DNA of 64,000 bases, taken from Polyangium mundeleinium. GTDB taxonomy: Bacteria; Myxococcota_A; Polyangia; Polyangiales; Polyangiaceae. How positions within the stretch are numbered: the stretch's first letter is position 1; each line of letters opens with the position of its first letter. The stretch is from contig NZ_JAQNDO010000001.1 of the NCBI RefSeq assembly GCF_028369105.1, positions 12,990,501 to 13,054,500 on the forward strand, written 5' to 3'. The notes beneath the pieces were generated by a model. That model was given only the letters and a program-made list of their open reading frames with translations, made no database searches and was not told the DNA's origin. Below are positions 1 through 9,127 of this stretch, in pieces. The translations under genes and the position numbers were made by a program.

Positions 1-1193
1 TCGCGACCTTTTTCCATGGTCGCCTCCTCGCCTGCGCGCACGTCCACCGCCTTGCCCGACGCCGACCGCACGCGCACCACCCCGCGCGCGACCTCGACGC
101 TCGCGCGGCCCTTGCCGGCCGTCATGACGAGCTTCGTCCCGAGCACTTCGACCTCGCCGTCGCCGACGCCGATCTTCGCGGAAGGCGCGCCCTTCAGGCT
201 CGCCACGTCGGCGACGATCGTCCCTTCCACGAGCTTCGCCTGACGCACCTTGCCGCCTTCGAGCGAGATCGACGAGCCTCGATCGATCGCGAGCTGCGAG
301 CCGTCCGCGAGCGAGACGTACGCCCGCGTGCGCGCGTCCGTGCGCAGCGTCGTGTCGTTCTTGAACGCCCATCCCGGCTTCACCGGCTTGCAGGCGCCGC
401 TCGCGTCGCACGCTTCGAGCCCGCCTTCCTTGTCGGCGGACGCGCGCGCGATCGAGTCGATCTTGCCCGACCACGCGGCTTCGAGCTTCGGCTCCTCCGG
501 CCCCTGCTTCTGTCCCTTCAGGTAGAACCCGGCGGCGGCCGCCGCGGCCATCGCGCCGAGCAGCCCCGCGACGAACTTCGGGCGGCGAAAGAGCGAGATG
601 ACCTTGCCCCCCTCGTTGCCCTTCGTCGTCTGCGGAGGTGCCGTGCGCGCTGCTCCTGTCGTCGCGCTCTTCGCCTCGGGCGCGCGTGAGCGCGGCGTAT
701 CCCGCTCCGTGATCGCCTGCGTGGGCTCGGCCGCCTTCACCTCGTCGTTCACCGTCGGCGAAGGCTGCGACTCATCGAGTCCGCGCTCCGAACCTTTGGA
801 CACCAACGTGTTCGTCCGCGTCCGCGGGGGCTCGCTCTCCGTCGTCGCGCTCGCGACCTCGGTCTTCGCCGTCGCGATGTCCGTGATCCTCGGCTCGGCG
901 ACCCGATCCTCGGCGATCACGCTCTTCGGCGCCACGCCGGCCGGCGGCTTCAAGTTCTCCACGTCGAGCCGCGCGAGCACCTTGTCCGCGAAGCCTGCGT
1001 CGGCCCGGAAATCGCCACCCGCGTGCCCCACGAACTCCGCTGTGCGCTCCGCGTCGTAGCGCAGGTCCCGGCACGTGTCGCAGTCGGCGATGTGATCGAA
1101 GAGCTCCTTCGGCGCCGAGCCGTCCAGCACCTCGGCGATTCGCTCCTCGACCTCGCGGCAGAGCCCACCCACGTTCGTCTCGCTCGTGCTCAT
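1..1193 (-). CDS. Anti-sigma factor with zinc-finger and FecR domain (C-terminus cut by window edge)
   Basis: The minus-strand frame is open from the ATG at 1193 to the window edge, so the C-terminus is missing. The N-terminus carries a zinc-binding anti-sigma motif (FDHIADCDTCRDL, H-x3-C-x2-C), as in ZAS-type anti-sigma factors that hold ECF sigma factors inactive. A charged linker of roughly 130 residues follows, then one membrane segment (KFVAGLLGAMAAAAAAGFYL), then a periplasmic FecR-like beta region (TLRTDARTRAYVSLADGS, GSSISLEGGKVRQAKLVEG, GDGEVEVLGTKLVMT). The gene starts 4 bases after the stop of the sigma factor at 1198, so the two are almost certainly co-translated as a sigma/anti-sigma pair. 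Seen: motifs and coupling. Inferred: the FecR part senses an envelope or iron-related signal. What that signal is cannot be told from the sequence. Confidence 0.85.
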   Translation of the reverse strand, partial: MSTSETNVGGLCREVEERIAEVLDGSAPKELFDHIADCDTCRDLRYDAERTAEFVGHAGGDFRADAGFADKVLARLDVENLKPPAGVAPKSVIAEDRVAEPRITDIATAKTEVASATTESEPPRTRTNTLVSKGSERGLDESQPSPTVNDEVKAAEPTQAITERDTPRSRAPEAKSATTGAARTAPPQTTKGNEGGKVISLFRRPKFVAGLLGAMAAAAAAGFYLKGQKQGPEEPKLEAAWSGKIDSIARASADKEGGLEACDASGACKPVKPGWAFKNDTTLRTDARTRAYVSLADGSQLAIDRGSSISLEGGKVRQAKLVEGTIVADVASLKGAPSAKIGVGDGEVEVLGTKLVMTAGKGRASVEVARGVVRVRSASGKAVDVRAGEEATMEKGR

Positions 1194-1197
1194 CGCT

Positions 1198-1803
1198 TCA
1201 CTCCTCGCCGATCTCCGCCCGCATCTTCCCGAGCGCGCGGCTCACGCGTTTGCGCGCCGCCGCCTCGTCGATCCCGCACGCCTGGGCCACCTCTCGGAAG
1301 CTGAGCCCCGCGTCGTACCGAAGCACCAAGGCCTCCCGCTCACTCGGCTTGAGCTTCGAGAGCGCGTCGCGCGCGCGCGTCGCCCTCTCCTTCTCCAGCG
1401 CGAGCTCGCCCGCGTCCGCGCGTCCCGACGACGTGTCGTGCACCAGCCGGAGCCGCGCCTTCTGCCGCGCCTGCGTCTCGGAGAACCGACCGCAGATCCG
1501 ACGCGCGATCCCGAACAGGAACGCCCGCACGCTTCCTTCCGCTCGGTACGTCGGGAACGCGTCGTACGCGGCCAGCAAGGTCTCTTGCACGAGCTCCTCG
1601 CTGTCCGCTTGCGAGCCCGTGAAGGCCATGCAAAGCCGACCGATCGGCGTTGCGTAGACCCGGGCGCACCGCGCGAGCGCCTCGCGATGGTTGCCCGCCG
1701 CGAGGAGCTCCTCGATGTCGCGCGCCTCCTCGGCGTGCGATCGGCCTTCCTTCATTTCTGCACGTGCCAGACCCGGGGCCATGGTTGCCTCTTCGCCTGC
1801 CAT
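1198..1803 (-). CDS. RNA polymerase sigma factor, sigma-70/ECF family
   Basis: A 201-residue protein of the usual ECF size. Region 2 is recognisable (CMAFTGSQADSEELVQETLL and FGIARRICGRF), and region 4 is a helix-turn-helix (ALSKLKPSEREALVLRYDAG then SFREVAQACGIDEAAARKRV). I chose the ATG at 1803 because GAGGAG lies about ten bases upstream; a second ATG 21 bases downstream is possible. The stop codon is 4 bases before the anti-sigma start. By family knowledge it directs RNA polymerase to a small regulon when released by its membrane partner. The regulon is unknown; the trypsin-like protein at 2038 is transcribed away from it and could be a target, but no promoter match was established. Confidence 0.9.
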   Translation of the reverse strand: MAGEEATMAPGLARAEMKEGRSHAEEARDIEELLAAGNHREALARCARVYATPIGRLCMAFTGSQADSEELVQETLLAAYDAFPTYRAEGSVRAFLFGIARRICGRFSETQARQKARLRLVHDTSSGRADAGELALEKERATRARDALSKLKPSEREALVLRYDAGLSFREVAQACGIDEAAARKRVSRALGKMRAEIGEE

Positions 1804-2037
1804 GTTGCTCGGAGCTCCTCTTTTGTGACCGCGACCGAAGCGAATCCCGCGGACCCCCGTCCAACGACGTCGCGTGGACCCGGAGCGCCCCGCCCCGCGC
1901 CGTGGTAGGATCGATCGAGATCGCCGGCCCCTGCCGGCGGCCGGGCCGCCCACGGCGCGACCTTTGCAGCGCCCCCGTCCACGCTACATCATCGCGCGAG
2001 CGCCGATCTCGCCGACGAGCTTCGAGGAGCGCCTCCC

Positions 2038-3342
2038 ATGACGAATTTCCCCGCCTCGCCCGCCAAGTCCCCCGCGTTCGGTCACACCTCCGGCGTGAAG
2101 AATCGTCAACGCTGGTCGATCGCGGGTTGCCTCGCCGCCCTCGCGCTCATGGCCCCGACGGCGGTCTTCGCCCAGGCGGCGCCCGCGGTCGCCCCGGCCG
2201 ATGTCGAAGCCCCGCCGGTCGCTCGGCCTCAGCCGAACGCGCCGCCGCGCCGCGTCGCGCCGCCCCCGCAACTGCCCGCCGCCATCCCGCCTGCGTCCAC
2301 GCCCGCCGCAGAACCCAACACGCCCGCGGATCCGAACGCGAAGAAGGAACCCTCCGTTGAGGAGAAGGCGCTTCGTGGCGTCGTGGCGATCGAGCGCGCC
2401 GGCCAGCCCATCTCGCTTGGCGTCACGCTCGCGGGTGACGGTCGTATCCTCGCGGCGCTCTCGCCGCTCGGCTCGGGCAACGATCTCGAAGCGCGCTTCG
2501 CCGACGGCGCCGTCGTCCGCGTCAAGCTCGGCCACCATGATCGCACGTGGGACCTCGCGCTGCTCATCCCGCAGTCGGGGCGCTGGACCGAAGGGCTCGT
2601 CGCTTCCACGCGGGACCCGCTCCGCACCGACGCGACCATCCGCGGCTTCGCGATGGGGCCCAAGGGCAAACCCTCGGTCGCGCAGATGGTGATCCGTGGC
2701 CGGAAAAACCTCCTCGGCGCCGACGACGCCACGCTCGCGAACGCCTTCGAGCTTGGCTCGCGCATCTCGCCGCTCGATCTCGGCGCGCCGGTCATCGACG
2801 AGGACGGCCGCGTCGTCGCCCTCCTCGGCCGCGGCTGCTCCCCGAACGAAGGTCGCCCCTGCACGCCCGTCGCGTTCGGCATCCCGATCAACGCCATCCG
2901 CAGCTTCCTCCGCAGCGTCCCGCCGACCGCGGTCCAGCCTGCGGCCTGGCTCGGCATCCAGGGTTCGTCCGAGGTCGGCATGTTCGCCAAGGGCGTCCGT
3001 GTGCAGAGCATCCATCCGGACAGCCCCGCGGCCGAGGCCAAGCTCAAGGGCGGCGACGCGTCCGTGAGCGACATGATCGTCGCCGTCGACGGCGTGCCCG
3101 TGACGAGCCCCGAGCAACTCGCGGAGGTCATCCGGACGCACGCGGTCGGCGAGAAAGTGCCGTTCACGGTGTTTGGCCAGGGCAAGTATCGTCAGGTGAC
3201 GGTCGTGCTCCGTCAGGCGCCCGATCCGCGCGCCGCACCGAAGGCGCCGCCGGCGCACCCGGCCGAGCTCCCGACGCTCGGCGATGCAGCGCCCCCCACG
3301 CAAGCTCGTCCCAAAGCGGACGCGCTCGACCGCAGGAGGTAA
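2038..3342 (+). CDS. Exported HtrA-like protein with PDZ domain, catalytic His and Ser lost
   Basis: A 434-residue protein with an exported N-terminus (hydrophobic run around residues 28-45 ending AVFAQA), a Pro/Ala-rich linker to about 105, a trypsin-like beta-barrel at about 108-290 and a PDZ domain at about 303-395 (GVRVQSIHPDSPAAEAKLKG, VSDMIVAVDG). The barrel keeps Asp172 in DLALL. The segment expected to carry the catalytic His reads RILAALSPL, and the GNSGGP serine loop reads SPLDLGAP, so two of the three catalytic residues appear to be absent. It is therefore probably a non-proteolytic binding protein of the cell envelope. GAGGAG lies about nine bases before the ATG; a GTG at 2095 would give a more conventional signal peptide. 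Confidence 0.75.
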   Translation: MTNFPASPAKSPAFGHTSGVKNRQRWSIAGCLAALALMAPTAVFAQAAPAVAPADVEAPPVARPQPNAPPRRVAPPPQLPAAIPPASTPAAEPNTPADPNAKKEPSVEEKALRGVVAIERAGQPISLGVTLAGDGRILAALSPLGSGNDLEARFADGAVVRVKLGHHDRTWDLALLIPQSGRWTEGLVASTRDPLRTDATIRGFAMGPKGKPSVAQMVIRGRKNLLGADDATLANAFELGSRISPLDLGAPVIDEDGRVVALLGRGCSPNEGRPCTPVAFGIPINAIRSFLRSVPPTAVQPAAWLGIQGSSEVGMFAKGVRVQSIHPDSPAAEAKLKGGDASVSDMIVAVDGVPVTSPEQLAEVIRTHAVGEKVPFTVFGQGKYRQVTVVLRQAPDPRAAPKAPPAHPAELPTLGDAAPPTQARPKADALDRRR

Positions 3343-3508
3343 GGTCGATCCCATCTGATCAACCTGGAAACGACGCCCGCGACGACCCCTCTCGCGGGAT
3401 CTCGTTGACACCCCGCCGAACGATCCCGACCATGACCAGCGCGGCTCTCGGCTCCCCTCACTGGAACGAGAAAAGGCGAGCCGCTCCGTCCCTCACATTC
3501 GGTGAACC

Positions 3509-4282
3509 GTGGCTCAACAGCTCCGCATCGAGGTAGCCGGCGAGACGAACGTCGGCCGCAAGCGTAATCACAACGAAGACAACTTCGCGATCATGGCGGA
3601 GTACGGCCTCTTCATCGTGGCCGACGGCATGGGTGGTCATGCATCGGGCGAGGTCGCCTCGAAGATGGCCGTCGATGCAATGCAAGAGTTCTTCGCGCAG
3701 ACGCAGGAGGATCCCGAGCGCACGTGGCCCTACAAGATGGACCGCACGAAGGGCTACGAGGAAAACCGCCTCATCACGGGCATCAAGCTCGCGAACCTGC
3801 GCATCTACGAGACCGCGCAGCGCGAGTCGAAGAAGCGCGGCATGGGGACGACGTTCGTCGGCATCTTCACGGCGAACGACGGCGTGTACATCGCGCACGT
3901 CGGTGACAGCCGCGTCTACCGGCATCGCGACGGCAAGCTCGAGTGCCTCACCGAGGACCACTCGCTGCTCAACGACTACATCAAGATGAAGCGCCTCACG
4001 CCCGAGGAGATCGCGAACTTCCCGCACAAGAACGTCATCGTTCGCGCGCTCGGGATGAAGGAGACCGTCAAGGTCGACACGCGCTTCGAGGTGCCCGCCG
4101 TCAACGACACGTACCTGCTCTGCTCCGACGGCCTCTCCGGCCCCGTGAGTGATCCCGAGATCGCCGACATCCTCTCGCGCCACGGCGACATCAAGACCGC
4201 GACGGCGAAGCTCATCGAGCGCGCCAACGAGAACGGCGGACCGGACAACGTCACGTGCGTCCTCGTCCGCTGGACGCTCTGA
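3509..4282 (+). CDS. PP2C-family protein Ser/Thr phosphatase
   Basis: A complete 257-residue PPM/PP2C phosphatase starting at a GTG. Metal-binding motifs are intact: NED at 22-24, VADGMGGHASG at about 38-48, GDSRVYR near 134, LLCSDGLSG near 203 and GGPDNVTCVLVR at the C-terminus. It is cytosolic, with no signal peptide or membrane segment. Members of this family remove phosphate from Ser/Thr of proteins phosphorylated by Hanks-type kinases. It faces the Ser/Thr kinase at 4363-5880 tail to tail and 80 bases away, which suggests but does not prove that the two act on shared substrates. Confidence 0.93.
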   Translation: MAQQLRIEVAGETNVGRKRNHNEDNFAIMAEYGLFIVADGMGGHASGEVASKMAVDAMQEFFAQTQEDPERTWPYKMDRTKGYEENRLITGIKLANLRIYETAQRESKKRGMGTTFVGIFTANDGVYIAHVGDSRVYRHRDGKLECLTEDHSLLNDYIKMKRLTPEEIANFPHKNVIVRALGMKETVKVDTRFEVPAVNDTYLLCSDGLSGPVSDPEIADILSRHGDIKTATAKLIERANENGGPDNVTCVLVRWTL

Positions 4283-4307
4283 TCCACGTCACACGCAGAC
4301 GACGTCA

Positions 4308-4331
4308 CACGCGCCGCATCCACGGCGCGTG
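4308..4331. terminator. Hairpin between convergent phosphatase and kinase genes
   Basis: A perfect 9-bp inverted repeat, CACGCGCCG and CGGCGCGTG, with a 6-base loop lies in the 80-base gap between two convergent genes. It has no U-tract on either strand, so intrinsic termination is inferred from position and stem strength only. Confidence 0.45.
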
Positions 4332-4362
4332 AAGGCGCTCGTGCGCGCGGCACGCGCGGGGA

Positions 4363-5880
4363 TCACTTGCCCGTGGAGAGCATGATCGCCGCGACGATGC
4401 TGAAGCCGATCAGCGCGAACAGCACGCCGCCGAGCAGGAAGGGCCAGACGCGGCGCGGCGCGGGCTGCGAGGCGAGGTCGGTCGCGACCGGCTGCAGCCC
4501 CGTCTGCTGCTGCCACGGGGCCTGCTGCACCGGCGCGCTCATCGATCGCTGCGCGTAGGACTGCGAGGCCTCCGGGTACGGCGCGTTCGGCATCGGCGTT
4601 TGCATCGCCGAGCCGTAGCCCGGTGGCACGCTCGGCGACGCGGACACGGGTGGCTGCACCGCGCCGTACGTCCCCGAGTTTGCCGCGCCCATGTAACTGT
4701 TGGAGCTCGGACCATATTGCGACGGGCTCGGCCGCGCCGCGCTCGAGCCCGAGGGCTGCGGCAGCGGCGGCCACTGCGGGCCTCCTCCGCTCGGGTTCGG
4801 CATGAGCCGCGCGATGGGCATCGCGAGCGTCGCGGCCGCGTCGTCGGTCGTGTTCTCTGCCTCGATGGGCGGAGGTTCGGGGCGACGGATGTGCGGCTCG
4901 TGGCGCGTCACGTCGTACGGCATCGTCCCGCGTGGCCCGCCGCTCAGCGACGACGGCGTGTGAGAGGGCGCGGGCATCGTGTGTGCGGTCCCGAGCGCAT
5001 TCGGCTGCATGTACGACCCCGACGAACGTGGGCTCAGCTCGCGCCACGCGGCGAGCGCCTCCGTCGCGGTCTGGAACCTCTGGTCCGGGTCTCGCGCGAG
5101 CCCGCGCGCGACGAACGCTTCGAGCCGCGGATCGATGGGGCCATCCATCGCGTCGCCGATCCTGCGCGGCGGCGCCTTGGCCTTCATCTCCACCATCACG
5201 AGCACGTTCTTCGCGAGGTAGGGGAGCTGCCCTGTCAGCGACTGGTAGATCATCGTCGTGCACGCGTAGATGTCCGCGCGCTCGTCGACCATCTTCGCCT
5301 TGCCGATCTGCTCGGGCGGCATGAACGAGAACGTCCCGAGGCTCTGCCCCATCTCCGTCAGCGTCTCGCCCTCCATCTCCTTCGGCAGCTTCGAGATGCC
5401 GAAGTCGAGGATCTTCACCCTCGTCGAACCGTCGGGGCGGCGCTCCAAGTAGACGTTCGAGGGCTTGAGGTCGCGGTGGATGATCTTCACGCGGTGCGCG
5501 TCCGCGAGGCCCATCCAGACCTGTTCGAGGATGACGTAGAGCTCGTCGAAGGGAATCGGCCCGGTGCGCTTCAGCCGATCGATGAGGCTCTCGCCTTCGA
5601 GCAGTTCGAAGACGAGCACGATGCCGAAGTTCGCGTCTTCCTCGACGTCGAGGACCTGCGTGACGTAATCGCTGTTGATCGAGCCCGCCGCGCGCGCCTC
5701 GCGTCGGAAGCGCTCGACGGCCGAGTGCTTCGTCTTCGCGTCGGCGTGCAGCACCTTGATCGCCACCTGGCGCCCGGTGCGTGTGTTCTCCGCGGCGAAC
5801 ACCTCGCCCATCCCGCCGCGCCCGAGCGGGCGGATCACGCGGTAGCGATTCGCGATGATGGTGCCGGTTTCGATCTCCAA
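4363..5880 (-). CDS. Hanks-type Ser/Thr protein kinase with C-terminal membrane anchor
   Basis: A 505-residue protein. The kinase domain covers about residues 11-270: glycine loop PLGRGGMGEVFAAE, invariant Lys in VAIKVLHAD, catalytic loop IIHRDLKPSN, metal-binding LDFGISKL, and MPPEQIGK at the activation segment end. Then comes a long Pro/Ser/Gln-rich low-complexity linker and one C-terminal membrane segment (PFLLGGVLFALIGFSIVAA). There is no PASTA or other extracellular sensor after it, so the protein is tail-anchored with its catalytic domain in the cytoplasm. It starts 23 bases after the TPR protein at 5903 stops, which suggests one transcript, and it converges on the PP2C gene. Confidence 0.93.
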   Translation of the reverse strand: MEIETGTIIANRYRVIRPLGRGGMGEVFAAENTRTGRQVAIKVLHADAKTKHSAVERFRREARAAGSINSDYVTQVLDVEEDANFGIVLVFELLEGESLIDRLKRTGPIPFDELYVILEQVWMGLADAHRVKIIHRDLKPSNVYLERRPDGSTRVKILDFGISKLPKEMEGETLTEMGQSLGTFSFMPPEQIGKAKMVDERADIYACTTMIYQSLTGQLPYLAKNVLVMVEMKAKAPPRRIGDAMDGPIDPRLEAFVARGLARDPDQRFQTATEALAAWRELSPRSSGSYMQPNALGTAHTMPAPSHTPSSLSGGPRGTMPYDVTRHEPHIRRPEPPPIEAENTTDDAAATLAMPIARLMPNPSGGGPQWPPLPQPSGSSAARPSPSQYGPSSNSYMGAANSGTYGAVQPPVSASPSVPPGYGSAMQTPMPNAPYPEASQSYAQRSMSAPVQQAPWQQQTGLQPVATDLASQPAPRRVWPFLLGGVLFALIGFSIVAAIMLSTGK

Positions 5881-5902
5881 ACGCGCGCCTCGTCCCTTCG
5901 GA

Positions 5903-6988
5903 CTAGAACGTCCCGACGGCCATCATGCCGCCGCCTTGCGGTATCGCCCATGGAGCGAAGGCGAACGACTCCTTCGGCGGCTCGGCCGGCTTCTTCTCGG
6001 GCCGCAGGACGAAGAGGACCGTCGCCGCCACGGCGCCCGCCGCGGCCAGGCCGAAGCACACGTCCGCGACCGTGTTGAGCGTCACGACCTTCGAGCGCAT
6101 GTCCTCGAGGACCTGGAGCTCCTCTTTGCTGTTCGCTTTTCCGTTCGATGCGTCGAAGTCGGCCTTCGCGCCCGTCGCGAGCGCGCCGCCGACGATCGCG
6201 CCGGCCACGCCTGCGGCGATCGCCGCGCCACCCACGACGAACACCGTGATGGGTACGGGGCGCGAGGGCTGCTCGGCGGGTTTGTCCTCGCCTCCGAGGA
6301 GATCCTTCTCGGTAAAACCCTCGGCCGTCACGGGTTTGCCCTTGTCGAACTCGAACTCGCGATCGTACTTGCCGCCGTTCGTGATCTCGACCTTCCACAC
6401 CTGATCCGGCGCGCCGTCGACGCTCGCCTTGAACTCGTGCGTACCGGGGTGGATGCCGATGCGCGTGCCCGTGAGGCCGATCGTGTAGCGGTTCGTGATC
6501 GGAAAGCCGCGCGCAGGCGTGCGCACGTCCGTGATGGTCACGCCCGGCCTGTCCGACTTCAACGTCACCCACGCGACGACCGAGCGCAGCGCCTTGAGGT
6601 CTGTCTCCATCTGCTGCTTGTCCGCGGGGTCGAGCTGATCGCCCTTCGCTTCGAGGAATTTTTCGAGCAGGGAGATCGCCTCGCCGTCGCGCTCGAGCTC
6701 CATCGCGCAGAGGCCCATGCCCTTGACTGCGTTCATCGAGCCCGACAGGTCGAAGGCCTTCTTGAACTCGCGATACGCCTCCTCGCACTTGTGCCCGGAG
6801 GGATCGTTGTAGAAGGCGGCGCCCGCCTCCATGTGCTTCTTCGCTTCGACGAGGTTCGGATCCTCGGGCGCCGCAGGCTCGGCCGGAGGCTTCTTGCCGC
6901 CTTTGCCCTGTGCGAGTGCCGGGCATGCAGCGGCAAGCATGGCGAGAGCCGTGATCGCGGAGAACGTACGCGTCAGCGCGGACCGCAT
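5903..6988 (-). CDS. Exported TPR-type protein with C-terminal membrane segments
   Basis: A 361-residue protein beginning with a signal peptide (FSAITALAMLAAACPALAQG). The next 120 residues are helical and TPR-like: AKKHMEAGAAFYNDPSGHKC, EAYREFKKAFDLSGSMNAVK and the rest of that stretch, a pattern shared with the 9128-10492 protein. A PEGA-like beta region follows (VTLKSDRPGVTITDV, HPGTHEFKASVDG), then two hydrophobic segments at about 245-275 and 305-330. This architecture is common in myxobacterial envelope proteins of unknown function that sit beside Ser/Thr kinases, as this one does (kinase start is 23 bases downstream). Function unknown; a periplasmic scaffold or kinase-associated sensor is a guess. 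Confidence 0.75.
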   Translation of the reverse strand: MRSALTRTFSAITALAMLAAACPALAQGKGGKKPPAEPAAPEDPNLVEAKKHMEAGAAFYNDPSGHKCEEAYREFKKAFDLSGSMNAVKGMGLCAMELERDGEAISLLEKFLEAKGDQLDPADKQQMETDLKALRSVVAWVTLKSDRPGVTITDVRTPARGFPITNRYTIGLTGTRIGIHPGTHEFKASVDGAPDQVWKVEITNGGKYDREFEFDKGKPVTAEGFTEKDLLGGEDKPAEQPSRPVPITVFVVGGAAIAAGVAGAIVGGALATGAKADFDASNGKANSKEELQVLEDMRSKVVTLNTVADVCFGLAAAGAVAATVLFVLRPEKKPAEPPKESFAFAPWAIPQGGGMMAVGTF

Positions 6989-7047
6989 GCCCCAAAGGGT
7001 ACCGCGGGTCGCGCTGGATCGGAAAGAGAACCGCAGGGGTGCGGAGC

Positions 7048-7079
7048 GGGGCGTAGCTCCGCTCGCGGAGCGCAGCCCC
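7048..7079. terminator. G+C-rich hairpin after acetyl-CoA synthetase
   Basis: GGGGC and GCCCC enclose a second inverted repeat (GCTCC and GGAGC) in the 123-base gap downstream of the acs stop at 7112. There is no U-tract, so this may be a terminator or only a stable spacer structure. Confidence 0.35.
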
Positions 7080-7111
7080 GAGCGTCAAACGACGCGGCGA
7101 AGGGGGGCGTC

Positions 7112-9079
7112 TTACTCCTCGTTGGAGCGGAGCTTGGCGAGAACGCTGAGGTCTTCGAGGGTCGAGGTGTCGCCGGTGGTCTCGCGCCCCGTGGCCACGT
7201 CCTTCAAGAGGCGCCGCATGATCTTGCCGCTCCTCGTCTTCGGAAGCGCGTCGGCGAAGCGGATCTGATCCGGCCGGGCGAACTTGCCGATCTCTTGGCC
7301 GACGTGGTTCGCGAGTTTGGTCGCGAGCTCCGGGCTCGCTGAAAAGCCGGGGCGGAGCGAGACGAAGACCACGAGCGCCTGGCCCTTGAGGTCGTCCGGC
7401 CGGCCGACCGCGGCCGCCTCGGCCACGGCCGGATGCGAGACGAGCGTGCTTTCGATCTCTGCGGTGCCGATGCGATGACCCGCGACGTTCAGGACGTCGT
7501 CGATGCGGCCGATCACCCAGTAGTAGCCGTCGTCGTCACGTCGCGCGCCGTCGCCGGTGAAGTAGCAGCCCTCGACGTCGCTGAAGTACTGCTTGCGGAA
7601 GCGCTCGTCGTCGCCCCACACGGTGCGCAGCATCGAGGGCCACGGCTGCCGGAGGACGAGCATGCCGCCCGCGTTCGCGCCGACGCTCGTGCCTTCCTTG
7701 GTCACGACGTCCGGCACCACGCCGAACATCGGAAGGCCCGTCGATCCGGGCTTCGCCGAGGCTGCGCCGGGCAGCGTCGTCATGAGGATCGAGCCCGTCT
7801 CCGTTTGCCACCACGTGTCGACGATGGGGCAACGCTCGCCGCCGACGTTCTTGTGGTACCAGATCCACGCCTCGGGGTTGATCGGCTCGCCGACCGAGCC
7901 GAGCAGGCGCAGGCTCGAAAGATCGCTCTTCTTCGGCCAGTCGTCGCCCTGGCGCATGAAGGCGCGGATCGCGGTGGGCGCGGTGTAGAGGATGGTCACG
8001 CCGTGCCGCTCGATGAGGCGCCAGAAGCGGCCCCAGTCGGGGAAGTTCGGCGCGCCTTCGTAGAGAAGACATGTCGCGCCGTTCGAGAGCGGGCCGTAGA
8101 CGATGTAGCTGTGCCCGGTCACCCAGCCGACGTCGGCCGTGCACCAGTAGACGTCGTCGTCGCGCAGGTCGAAGACGTACTTCGTCGTGACGTGCGTGCC
8201 GACGAGATATCCCGCGGTCGTGTGCAGCACGCCCTTCGGTTTGCCCGTCGATCCCGAGGTGTAGAGGATGAACAGCGGGTGCTCGGCGTCGACGATCGTG
8301 GCCTCGCGGCGCGCATGCCCGTTCGGATCGACGATGTCGTGCCACCACACGTCACGCCCCTCGACCATGGTCACGGGACACTTCTCGGCGCCGAGGTGGC
8401 GCAGCACGACGGTCTTCTGCACGCTCGCCGCCTCTGGCTGCGCGAGCGCCTTGTCGACCGTCGACTTCAGCTCGAGCACGTGGCCGCGCCGGTAGCCGCC
8501 GTCCTGCGTGATCACGACCTTCGCCTGGCAGTCCTGCACGCGGTCGCGGATCGCGTCCGCCGCGAAGCCGCCGAAGATCACGGTGTGCACCGCGCCGAGC
8601 CGCGCACACGCGAGCATCGCCACCGCGACCTCGGGCACCATGCCCATGTAGATCGCCACGCGGTCGCCCTTCTCCACGCCGAGCTTCGCGAGCGCGTCGG
8701 CGAAGAGCACGGTCTCGCGGTAGAGCTGCGCGTAGGTGAGCGTGCGCGTCTCGCCGTACTCGCCTTCCCAGATGATCGCTGCCTTGTTCCGCGTCGGCGT
8801 CGACATGTGTCGATCGAGACAGCTCTCCGAGATGTTGAGCGTCGCGCCCTGGAACCACTTCGCGTGCGGGAGGTTCCATTCGACCGTCTGCGTCCACGGC
8901 GTGCGGAAGACGAGATCCTTCGCCTCGCGACGCCAGAACGTGTCCGGATCGTCGAGGCTCTCGCGGTAGAGCGCGTCGTAGGCCTCACGCGAGGTGATGC
9001 GCGCGCGCGCGGCGAACTCGGCCGGCGGATCGAACCGGCGCGTCTCCTTCAGCAAGCTTTCGATGGCTTCGTTCGACAT
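7112..9079 (-). CDS. acs: Acetyl-CoA synthetase (AMP-forming)
   Basis: 655 residues, the normal length of Acs. It converts acetate, ATP and CoA to acetyl-CoA, AMP and pyrophosphate in the cytosol. Diagnostic segments: N-terminal ACAS motif ([19 protein letters not shown]), AMP-binding loop [28 protein letters not shown], and the C-terminal [10 protein letters not shown], whose last Lys is the residue acetylated to inactivate Acs in other bacteria. The ATG at 9079 gives the expected N-terminus. It follows the TPR/PEGA gene by 48 bases on the same strand and may be read from the same message. Confidence 0.97.
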   Translation of the reverse strand: MSNEAIESLLKETRRFDPPAEFAARARITSREAYDALYRESLDDPDTFWRREAKDLVFRTPWTQTVEWNLPHAKWFQGATLNISESCLDRHMSTPTRNKAAIIWEGEYGETRTLTYAQLYRETVLFADALAKLGVEKGDRVAIYMGMVPEVAVAMLACARLGAVHTVIFGGFAADAIRDRVQDCQAKVVITQDGGYRRGHVLELKSTVDKALAQPEAASVQKTVVLRHLGAEKCPVTMVEGRDVWWHDIVDPNGHARREATIVDAEHPLFILYTSGSTGKPKGVLHTTAGYLVGTHVTTKYVFDLRDDDVYWCTADVGWVTGHSYIVYGPLSNGATCLLYEGAPNFPDWGRFWRLIERHGVTILYTAPTAIRAFMRQGDDWPKKSDLSSLRLLGSVGEPINPEAWIWYHKNVGGERCPIVDTWWQTETGSILMTTLPGAASAKPGSTGLPMFGVVPDVVTKEGTSVGANAGGMLVLRQPWPSMLRTVWGDDERFRKQYFSDVEGCYFTGDGARRDDDGYYWVIGRIDDVLNVAGHRIGTAEIESTLVSHPAVAEAAAVGRPDDLKGQALVVFVSLRPGFSASPELATKLANHVGQEIGKFARPDQIRFADALPKTRSGKIMRRLLKDVATGRETTGDTSTLEDLSVLAKLRSNEE

Positions 9080-9127
9080 GCGTCCTCCCGAGGCGGACGC
9101 GGAGGATACCGCTCCGGAAGAACACCG

